Source of the DNA: Anthoceros angustus
Lineage: Eukaryota > Streptophyta > Anthocerotopsida > Anthocerotales > Anthocerotaceae
NCBI GenBank assembly: GCA_010909165.1
Contig: VJWM01000135.1
Span: 248,001 to 312,000, forward strand
Reading direction: 5' to 3'
Length of the DNA: 64,000 bases
Each line of letters opens with the position of its first letter. Within the stretch, counting starts at the first letter, position 1. A model generated the notes under the pieces. The model saw only the letters and a list, made by a program, of their open reading frames with translations. It was not told the origin of the DNA and ran no database searches. Shown here piece by piece: positions 1-7,580 of the stretch. A program made the translations under genes and the position numbers.

Positions 1-650
1 TCCGACGGTGGTGGCCTCGTTGGTGTAGTGGGGGACGAGGAAGGGCATAGTCGGACGGACCCGCATTGCCTCCTTCATTACGCTCTGCAGGTAGGGCAGA
101 TTAGCGATGTCGGATTCTTGCAATTCTCTGTCATTGCCTACCACTTCCTGCCGCTCCTGCATGGCCTTCTCGCGCACGGTCGGATGCCGCAGTATCTCCG
201 ACATGGCCCATTTTGTGGCGAGCGCCACTGTGTCGGATCCGCCTTCCAGCACGTCCTGCCATGAGCGCGCCAGAGAAAGAGGTTTTTCTCTGTCGTAAGG
301 AATTTGGAGCCACAACGGGACCTTGCACAATTACCGCTTCCGCTTACTTGGATCTGTGAGTTGATGATCTCGTCGGTCATGTCCCCGCCACCTTCGAACG
401 TGTCGACGTGGAGCAGCGCAGATACGAATCCCGGGATAAGGTTTCGGGATGCGCCTCCTGGAACTCCCGGTGTTCTTGGATGATTCTGGTGAAGATGATG
501 TCCCTCCCGGCCTTGAGAAGGTACAAGTACTTGTCCAGAAAAGCGAGACATGAAATGGCGTCGCCAATGCCCTTCGTTCTAAGAATCTACATGGATTTGG
601 CCACCATGTGAACCAACTCATGACCCTGCACCTCTCAAGGCTTGATCCGG
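1..650 (-). pseudogene. Cytochrome P450 fragment (plant CYP, A-type-like), degenerate, runs off left edge
   Basis: Read on the minus strand, bases 255-1 give 85 codons of a P450 core: DVLEGGSDTVALATKWAM (I-helix, with the oxygen-binding G-G-S-D-T), then LRHPTVREKAMQE and, near the edge, KEAMRVRP, which contains the K-helix E-x-x-R. The preceding exon (about 440-348) reads FVSALLHVDTFEGG...DEIINSQIQ and joins it across a 92-bp intron at 256-347 (GTAAGC donor, CAG acceptor), the usual place just before the I-helix. Further upstream, LDKYLYLLKAGRDIIFTRII and HELVHMVAK fit P450 sequence, but they lie in other frames, with a frameshift near 445 and a stop near 590. The N-terminus is not found. The haem-binding cysteine region would lie left of the window. 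P450s are ER-anchored monooxygenases; the substrate cannot be told. It is either a pseudogene or a real gene with consensus errors. Confidence 0.75.
256..347 (-). other. Intron in the P450 fragment
   Basis: The minus strand shows CAA|GTAAGC at the 347/348 boundary and GGCAG|GAC at the 256/255 boundary. Splicing joins ...NSQIQ to DVLEGGSDT in phase 0, matching the continuous P450 family sequence. This supports the strand and shows that introns of about 90 bp are normal here. Confidence 0.75.
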
Positions 651-1950
651 CAAGCGGTGACGTAGCATGCTCAAAGTACTCCAGTCTCTTGGATTTTCTG
701 CGCTTTATGTTTGGGCTGCCAAATTCCGGTAGATAACTTAGAATATTAGAGTACATTGAGTCTTCATGTGGAGTGTTAGAACCTTGAACAGTGGATAGCA
801 AAGAGAAGAACTATGGTACACATCATGGATGACAACTTTACGTACACTCCATGAACACATGTATACTTGTTCTTTTGTTTTTAATTCAACAACTATGACA
901 AGATCAAACTTGATATCGAATTGTTGGAGATATCCTGCAAATCCTTTTAGATCTCAATTGGTCTTGCCATCAAGACCTCTCAACCCCTAGATGTTGTGCT
1001 TGCAAAGTCCACAGACATATGTCAACCGTTATGACCTGGCTTATAAAATGCACTCGATTTTAATGTGTGCTCTTGTAAGTACCCATCAGACGTGCCCTGT
1101 CCATTGAACGTTCCTCGTGAGTTGGACATCATATAACACCCTGAAGGCAAAGATTTAATCTTAAACTTCTAATTCAGGCAAACCCTAGTACCATATTGCA
1201 ACACCTTCTTCTTCCTCAAAACATGCAACAAAGTTTTCTTTCAAACTCGTTGACTTGACCATCTTATCTAATAAGCTCTTATGACCTTTGGTTATGTACA
1301 TGATGGGCACTCACAATTAGAACCGCTTCTTTCTTTTTCGCTCATCATACACTCCACCATCTATGTTGGGACATACCATATATTAATTCCTTATTAAATA
1401 AATATTAATAAATATTTAAGTTTTAATTCAAGATCCTTAATCCATCTTTACTTAGGCTACTAATACTAGGATATAATTGTTACCCCTTATGAGATTAGTT
1501 TGTCAATATTGTTCTGTCCCTTTTAATGAAAATTTGTGAGCGTGTATTGTTATCCTAAAATATTAAAAATATGCGCTAAAGGTGGGCAATCAATATCAGG
1601 TGATCGAGATCAAATCTAGTTGTTGATACCATGTCACAAAACCTATCCAGATCAAGCCTATGTATCAAGACCATGAAAGCTGACTATATATGTTGTATTT
1701 CACTAAGTAAAATTATATATATCTACTCCATTGTAAGGTTTTTGTATTGTCTAGGTAGCTACTCCTTCTTGGAGAGGTATTTCTTGCCTTCTACTTCCTC
1801 TACAATTTTGTTTGTCAAACTAGAGTGTTGGGAGAGAGAGAGAGGTTGTTATGTTAAGTTTATTGCGATAGAGGTTGGAGGACCTATTGGAAACTACGGA
1901 TTTGGTGGCTGTCGAGAGAGAGAGAAAGGTACGAGAACCTGTGTGAAGCT
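651..1950. other. Intergenic, no gene recognised
   Basis: Moderately AT-rich sequence, most AT-rich from about 1370 to 1580. Short open stretches (for example 1631-1966 on plus) lack any recognisable domain, although the end of that stretch is GA-rich (GAGAGAGAGAGG near 1836-1850 and AGAGAGAGAG near 1915) like the start of the RING gene that follows. It may hold the promoter and 5' leader of that gene; no TATA box is convincing. Confidence 0.5.
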
Positions 1951-2508
1951 ATGGAGAGAGGTGTGATACAAATAGCGCAGGACCTGTGGGACGCCATTGA
2001 GGCGGTCGAGAGAGATGCACTAGCACTACAGGAGGTGTTGGCAACTATGGGTACCGGTATAGAGGCAGTTGAAAGAGACATGGAGGCTCTCAGGGGAGTG
2101 ACACAGGACATGGAGGCTCTCAGGAGAGTGACACAGGACATGGAGGCTCTCGGGAGAGTGACACAGGCTGGAGCACCCACGAGAAATGAAAATTATGGAT
2201 ATAGAGGCAATCGGGAGAGAGAAAGACAAAGTCTGGAGGACTCGTCCCAAACCATAGACATATGTTTGGTATATGATTTGTCTATATATGTTCTTAAAGA
2301 TGAAGAGAGTGATAATGGAAAAAGTGATCAAGAAGATACTTGTGCAATTTGTCTTGATTCTCTCAACTTGGGTGAAGACATGATTAAAGTCAATATATGT
2401 ACTCATATTTATCATAAGAAATGTTTAGAACCATGGTTGGATATGTGTCTACGGCCAACATGTCCACAATGCAGGCGTGAAATATGTTATAGAGAAGACA
2501 ACACATAA
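1951..2508 (+). CDS. RING-H2 zinc-finger protein, probable E3 ubiquitin ligase
   Basis: An intronless 185-residue ORF from ATG 1951 to the stop at 2506-2508. The C-terminus carries a textbook RING-H2 finger: C131-x2-C134-x15-C150-x1-H152-x2-H155-x2-C158-x12-C171-x2-C174, with the usual CPQCR ending. RING-H2 proteins recruit E2 enzymes and transfer ubiquitin to substrates. The N-terminal half is acidic to mixed, with no transmembrane helix, and contains a threefold 10-residue repeat (DMEALRxVTQ, residues 43-72) that could form a short helical or coiled segment. Arg/Glu-rich spacers (RGNRERERQ) reflect GA-rich DNA. The substrate is unknown. The gene ends 38 bases before the left terminus of the transposon-like unit, so it is probably host DNA flanking the insertion. 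The assignment to the RING family is safe; whether the gene is active is not. Confidence 0.85.
   Translation: MERGVIQIAQDLWDAIEAVERDALALQEVLATMGTGIEAVERDMEALRGVTQDMEALRRVTQDMEALGRVTQAGAPTRNENYGYRGNRERERQSLEDSSQTIDICLVYDLSIYVLKDEESDNGKSDQEDTCAICLDSLNLGEDMIKVNICTHIYHKKCLEPWLDMCLRPTCPQCRREICYREDNT
2077..2166 (+). repeat. Three tandem 30-bp repeats inside the RING gene
   Basis: Units at 2077-2106, 2107-2136 and 2137-2166 differ by only one or two bases and encode DMEALRGVTQ, DMEALRRVTQ and DMEALGRVTQ. The 30-bp period keeps the reading frame, so copy number can change without breaking the protein. A diverged related segment (GIEAVERDMEAL) precedes the array. Confidence 0.9.
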
Positions 2509-2542
2509 AGTGGATTGATCCTGAACAATACTCCAACATTGG

Positions 2543-2546
2543 AGTT
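2543..2546. repeat. Possible target-site duplication AGTT, left copy
   Basis: AGTT directly precedes the left inverted repeat and AGTT at 14820-14823 directly follows the right one. The boundary is ambiguous: if the repeat starts one base later (ACACGATATC), the duplication would instead be TA (2546-2547 and 14819-14820). Confidence 0.6.
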
Positions 2547-2576
2547 AACACGATATCTTGTGAAGGGGGTGAATAT
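2547..2576 (+). repeat. Left terminal inverted repeat of the transposon-like unit
   Basis: It begins AACACGATATCTTGTGAAGG and continues GGGTGAATAT. All 30 bases match the reverse complement of 14790-14819. The match then drops to short shared AAGGGGG and AACCCCCTT motifs. Confidence 0.9.
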
Positions 2577-2801
2577 CCGAACCCCCTTCCGTGAAATGAA
2601 AACCCCCTTAGCACAACTCACACAGTCCCGAAATACGCGTTTTGGCTCTTTTTAAAAAAAGGTCGACCATGTTCCAACGAGTAGGTATTGAGAAAAACTG
2701 TTATCGCACAACAAAGACATGAAAATGGTGCGAGGGCGCCGGCCGGCCGGCGCCTTTTCATTGATTCTTTGGAACAAGGGAAACTGAAGACATCAATTGC
2801 C
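2577..2801. repeat. Left subterminal region with CCCCC motifs and a palindrome
   Basis: Two AACCCCCTT motifs follow the inverted repeat (about 2580-2612), echoing the right end. A perfect 20-bp GGCGCC palindrome sits at 2735-2754. No gene is seen apart from the possible extreme 3' end of the methyltransferase gene. Confidence 0.6.
2735..2754. repeat. Perfect 20-bp palindrome GGCGCC-GGCCGGCC-GGCGCC
   Basis: One of four exact copies in the transposon-like unit (the others are at 7294, 7444 and 7545). It equals its own reverse complement. Here it lies in the noncoding left subterminal region. Confidence 0.95.
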
Positions 2802-5362
2802 TCAATGCAACGGGTCCATAAGTGATTGCGAACTAAGCGAAGCAGCAGATGCACATGACATGAGACCACTAAGCCTACTCCCTAAGGCTAACTTGGGACT
2901 CGTCCGGGGGTAGAGCAAACTCGAATCCATCACAATAGCCAGATTTCGAATGCGCTCCACTTCCTCTTCATCGAAGCTATCGTTCTCCCCCAAGGCCCTA
3001 GTGTCTTTGTTTAGTCTTGTCGTGGGTCGTGGAAGGCTGCCAAACGCTATCCAAGGATTGCTGTCCCTCATCAAAAGTGCTCCAGCTTTGGTCTTGACCT
3101 ATGCGTTTAAGGAAACAACTCGAGCTTGTGGAGTCCTTCTCGATACACACCTCCTTTGCCCAGTGCAAGTCCTCTGCGGTGGGCGTCAAATGTCAGTTCT
3201 TCTTCAGCATCAGGCAGAACCTCATGCCCAGAAATCCTTTGTGCAATATATCCTGCACACCTCAAGTCAGCTTCTATAGCAATACAATTCCGTCCGCATA
3301 GTAGAGCCGCCAGTAACGTTGTCCCACTCCCAGAGCATACATCCAAAACCCAATCCCCCTCTCTCGAGAAGGTTCGGATAAGTTTCATCATAAGGCCCAG
3401 AGGCCTCTGGTATGGGCAAACCACCAGCTTGTCTTGGGACATGTACACCTGTTTCTTCACAACCGTATCGTGAGCGATCACAGACCTCCCATTGTTGAAA
3501 GTGCCGTGCATGGCATTGGGCATCATTGGAACTCTATCCCCTGTGAACCCATCTTTCATTCCCCAACCCACTGTGACATATTCCACGGTTTCGAACCCAC
3601 CCCTGTCATTGTTCATGTTGGTCTTGTCCCATACAAATGAGACCAAGCCCCCTTTCTTGCTCCACCGCATGGACTCCCACGGTGTGAGCCTCCTCCACAC
3701 CATGCATGACAATCATTCTCAACTCATCGGAAGTTGTTTTCTTCGCAAAGCTCTGCAAAACAGTGTCCATCATCTGCTTGTCAACTCGTTCGTCCAAGGG
3801 CCCAATTTGAAACCCCCTTGCAACGTCCATCACCAGAAGTGTGTACTTCCGTCCTCTCAGAAATCCTCGCATGTCTACCACATCTCGGCTTTCCACTTGG
3901 TATTGCACTTGTTTATCCGAGGAGGGCACACTGAACACCTCCAATCCTTCCTCAAGGTCCTTGTCCGCTAAAGCACGCTGCTCGTCCTCCAGCCCTTTCC
4001 AATTGTTCACCTCAAAAATAAAATGTTGGAAGGCATCGGAAGTTTGGACAAGACCTCAATGTCCTTCGATTCTTTGCGAACCACAAGTTTGTTAGTCCAA
4101 AGTGGGAAAGAACGAATGGGCGCCGGCGGCGCGCCCTGACCTTGTCTGAGCATGGACAAGAAACTCACCTTTCCAGAAAAGCGCTTTGAAACCGCGGCCC
4201 GTATATGGAATGCAACGGATATTCCTCTCGGACCTCCTCAAATGAAGAGCACCCGGTGCTTGACCATCGCCACTTGTATGACATGAAACTTCTTCCGCGT
4301 GATCTCCTCATCCATGCCCTTCAAATCAATCAGCACCTTTTACATCGCGGTCACGAATTTCTTGGCACTCTCCAGTGGTATGCCTTGGAGATTTCCATGG
4401 CTTTGCCAACATGTCCTTGACTTCCATTACAGTGTCCATTTACGCTCCTCAACAGCTTCCCTTTCCCTTTCTTGCTTGTTCCTGCGGTAAATGCTTCTTC
4501 TGCTCGGAGTTCTCCACCTCCCACTTGAGAAAATGGAGTCCACATTGGCCCACACCTTTCCTTCCTGCTTGGCAATGCATAAAATGTGTGTGCGGTTATC
4601 CACTTTGTTCTGCTTATACACATCGTCTTTGCGCCCTTCATCATCCTCAATCAGCCCTAGCACCTTGTACAGATTGTACTTCCATGCCATTGTCATCTGT
4701 ACTCCTTCTCGTTTTGCTATCAATAGCTCATCTCTTAAGTATCGGACCTGCTCAATGAAGTTCATCTTCTTCCGTTTTGTCCGACATAGTGTTGTGATCG
4801 TGGCAAGGACTCGCATTTACGGTATAGTAAGCCCGCAATAGACATGCGCTTCAACATATTGGAACCTCTTCTTCCACGGTGATATATCGCATAGATGTTT
4901 CATGGTCGCATAAGTGTGGTTCCCACCAAGAACCCCCATAACATATTTTTTCGCCCGCCATCTCTTCGGTCCAACTTCTTGAGGTCATTGCACTCACTTG
5001 GATCAATCATACATAATAGTGGCAATACACCCTCCTCTATCCTCCCTTGAAATAACTCGCCAAATAATTGGCCCATGCCTCATCAACCTAGATCTGCGCG
5101 TGTTATGCGGTCGGTCGTAAGTTCTCCAATTTCACTATACTCTCCATGACAACCTTCTTCCGTAAGCTGAATCCCTTAGGCGAGTGAGGGGTGCATCCAT
5201 CATCGCGTCGCGTTCTTCATCTGTCAAAATATGCACGATGGGAATGCCACCAAACACTTCCTCTTGTCTGCCCTTTTGATTTCTTTTTCTTCCTCCCCTC
5301 TCCGTGCTTCCACTCGGGTTTCTTCGCACCTGGAATCCAACACCGCAGCAGGCGCTTGCCTT
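2802..5362 (-). pseudogene. ParB-like / beta-class DNA N-methyltransferase, tandem copy A (frameshifted)
   Basis: Read leftward on minus. At 5329-5135 is EEVFGGIPIVHILTDEERDAMM, the N-terminal block. A ParB-like region with LRDELLIAKREGVQMTMAWK and YNLYKVLGLIEDDEG lies at 4816-4600. A lysine-rich linker follows (about 4560-4430). Then come VESRDVVDMRGFLRGRKY, LLVMDVARGFQIGPLDE and SDELRMIVMHGVEEAHTVG (4010-3700), and finally GGLVSFVWDKTNMN ... PLGLMMKLIRTFSREGDWVLD and VCSGSGTTLLAALLCGRNC with AIEAD (3700-3150). The last block is the motif X to motif I (G-S-G-T-T) order of beta-class amino-methyltransferases, which methylate adenine N6 or cytosine N4 in DNA. Motif IV, normally D/N/S-P-P-Y, is not intact; the best candidate reads MDVARGF. 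Frames change several times, including near 3700. The N-terminus is cut at 5362, where copy B begins. This copy alone keeps motif I. Confidence 0.7.
4112..4136. repeat. Degenerate GGCGCC palindrome in methyltransferase copy A
   Basis: The stretch GGGCGCCGGCGGCGCGCCC near 4118-4136 is a shortened, imperfect form of the 20-bp palindrome. The equivalent site in copy B (5975-5992) reads GGGCGCCGGCGGCGCCC, so it was present before the tandem duplication. Confidence 0.7.
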
Positions 5363-5969
5363 GAGCGATCACGACCTCCCATTGTTGAAAGTGCCGTGCA
5401 TGGCATTGGGCATCATTGGAACTCTATCCTGTGAACCCATCTTTCATTCCCCAACCCATCGTGACATATTCCACGGTTTCAACCCACCTCATTGTTCATG
5501 TTGGTCTTGTCCCATACAAATGAGACCAAGCCCCTTTCTTGCACCACCTTCGCATGGACTCCGGTGTGAGCCTCCTCCACACCATGCATGACAATCATTC
5601 TCAACTCATCGGAAGTTGTTTTCTCCGCAAAGCTCGCAAAAGGTCCATCATCCGCTTGTCAACACGCTTTGTCCAAGGGCCCAATTTGAAACCCCTTGGA
5701 ACGCTCCATCACCATAAGTGTACGGCGTTCTCGAAATCCACGCATGTCTAAATCTCGGCTTTCCACTTGGTATTGCACTTGTTTATCCGAGGAGGGCACA
5801 CCGAACACCTCCGCCCTCCTCAAGGTCCTTGTCCGCTAAAGCACGCCGTCCTCCACTTTCCAATTGTTCACCTCAAAATAAAATCTGAAAGGCATCCGGA
5901 AGTTTGGACAAGACCTCAATGTCCTTGCTTCGCGAACCACAAGTTTGTTAGTCCAAAGTGGGAAAGAAG

Positions 5970-5994
5970 AATGGAGGGCGCCGGCGGCGCCCAT
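5970..5994. repeat. Degenerate GGCGCC palindrome in methyltransferase copy B
   Basis: GAGGGCGCCGGCGGCGCCC at about 5974-5992, the counterpart of the site at 4118 in copy A. Confidence 0.7.
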
Positions 5995-7290
5995 GACCTT
6001 GCGAGCATGGACAAGAAACTCACCTTTCCAGAAAAGCGCTTTGAAACCATGACGATCTCGTGGAATGCAATGGATATTCCTCTCGGACCTCCTCAAATGA
6101 AGAGCACCCTGTGTGCTTGACCATCGCCACTTGTATGACATGAAACTTCTTCCAAGCGTGATCTCCTCATCCATGCCCTTCAAATCAATCGTGCCGGTTA
6201 ACACCTTTTCCGCATGACGAATTTCTGACCGTGACTCTCCAGGTATGCCTTGAACGATTTCCATGGCTTTGCCAACATGTCCTTCATACCATTTGCCCGC
6301 TCCTCGCCCAACTTGCGCTTCCCTTTCCCTTTCTTGCTTGTTCCTCCGGTAGATGCTTCTTCTGCTCGGAGTTCTCCAGCCTCCCACTTGAGAAAATGGA
6401 GTCCACATTGGCCCATACCTTTCCTTCCTTGGCAATGCATAAAATGTGTGCGGTTATCCACTTTGTTCGCTTATACATCGTCTTCGCGCCCTTCATCATC
6501 CTCAATCAGCCCAAGCACCTTGTACAGATTGTACTTCCATGCCATTGTCATCTGTACTCCTTCTCGTTTTGCTATCAATAGCTCATCTCTTAAGTATCGG
6601 ACCTGCTCAATGAAGTTCATCTTCTTCCGTTTGTCCGACATAGTATTGTGATCAGTGGCAAGGACTCGCATTTCTGGTATAGTAAGCCCGCAATAGACAT
6701 GCGCTTCAACATATTGGAACCTCTTCTTCCCTGGTGATATATCGCATAGATGTTTCATGGCTGCATAAGTGTGGTTCCCACCAAGAACCCCCATAACATA
6801 TTTTTTCGCCCGCCATCTCTTCCTGTCCAACTTGCTGAGGTCATTGCACTCACTTGGATCAATCATACATAATAGTGGCAATACACCCTCCTCTATCCTC
6901 CCCTTCGAAATAACTCGCCAAATAATTGGCCCATGCCTCATCAACCTAGATCTGCGCGTGTTATGCGGTCGGTCGTAAGTTCTCCAATTTCACTAGCACT
7001 GTCTCCATGACAACCTTCTTTCCGTAAGCTGAATCCCTTAGGCGAGTGAGGGGGTCTGCATCCATCATCGCGTCTGCAAGGCGTTCTTCATCTGTCAAAA
7101 TATGCACAGTGGGAATGCCACCAAACACTTCCTCTTGTGCCGGCGCCCTTTTTGATTTCTTTTTCTTCCTCCCTGTCTCCGTGCTTCCACTTTCGGGTTT
7201 CTTCGCACCCTCGCTGGAATCCAACACCGCAGCAGGGCGCTTGCCCCTTGAGCCAGTCGGCGGCTGGTCGTCTCTATCTCCTATGGCGAG

Positions 7291-7316
7291 GAGGGCGCCG
7301 GCCGGCCGGCGCCCTC
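7291..7316. repeat. Perfect palindrome, extended to 26 bp, coding RRPAGA
   Basis: The 20-bp core at 7294-7313 is flanked by GAG and CTC, which extends the self-complementarity to 26 bp. On minus it is translated in frame as GGRRPAGALL within the N-terminal region of the ParB/methyltransferase gene. Confidence 0.9.
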
Positions 7317-7443
7317 CGCCTTCTTCCTCCCGTCCATACCCTGTGTCCACCCCCGCACCCACTTCCTCCTCTGTGCCTCCAACGTCAGCACCTCTTCCAC
7401 TGCGGTCCAGTGGAAGGGCTCTTGTGGATGGAGGTATGCCAGG

Positions 7444-7463
7444 GGCGCCGGCCGGCCGGCGCC
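7444..7463. repeat. Perfect 20-bp GGCGCC palindrome coding RRPAGA
   Basis: An exact copy exactly 150 bases from the one at 7294, so both are read in the same frame (GRRPAGAPG) in the minus-strand gene. Confidence 0.95.
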
Positions 7464-7544
7464 CCAGTCCGCTATCTCCTTCCTGGAACTGGATAAACCA
7501 GTTGGGATCCGGAGTGGCCAAGTCCAGAGCCCGCACTCTTCGCC

Positions 7545-7564
7545 GGCGCCGGCCGGCCGGCGCC
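7545..7564. repeat. Perfect 20-bp GGCGCC palindrome upstream of methyltransferase copy B
   Basis: The fourth exact copy. It lies just outside the probable GTG start at 7536, in the presumed 5' leader, or in an N-terminal extension if the gene starts further up. Confidence 0.9.
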
Positions 7565-7580
7565 CACAGCTACTCGGCAT

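Larger units (their letters stand above)
5363..7580 (-). pseudogene. ParB-like / beta-class DNA N-methyltransferase, tandem copy B (N-terminus complete, C-terminus lost)
   Basis: This copy gives the fullest N-terminus. From a GTG codon at 7536 (no good ATG is seen) it reads a disordered, charged region with two in-frame RRPAGA inserts from GGCGCC palindromes, a basic stretch GRKKKKSKRAP and then EEVFGGIPTVHILTDEER to 6979. One frameshift near 6975 leads into RPHNTRRSRLMRHGPIIWRV, YVMGVLGGNHTYAAMKHL and YVEAHVYCGLTIPEMRVLA (6950-6650). G-G-N-H-x-x-A-A matches the G-x-H-R-x-x-A box of ParB-like nuclease/partition domains. LRDELLIAKREGVQMTMAWK follows. Downstream, the methyltransferase half is present only to about 5365 (ESRDLDMRGFRERR, GFQIGPLD), where it joins copy A, so motif I is missing. 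Sequence identity with copy A is high and differences are mostly small indels. The ParB assignment is from motif and layout, not from a search. Confidence 0.7.

Noticed and set aside
1631-1966. 111-residue plus ORF upstream of the RING gene
   Set aside because: No domain, low-complexity end, and it overlaps the RING gene start in another frame. Treated as leader or intergenic DNA.
2077-2166. Direct repeats as a possible CRISPR-like array
   Set aside because: The 30-bp units are contiguous with no spacers and lie inside a protein-coding frame of a eukaryote.
2802-7580. Bacterial contamination as the source of the methyltransferase
   Set aside because: The gene sits between matched inverted repeats within continuous plant-type DNA, is duplicated in place, and its palindrome and end motifs recur at 46.7-47.6 kb. 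A chimeric assembly remains possible but is not favoured.
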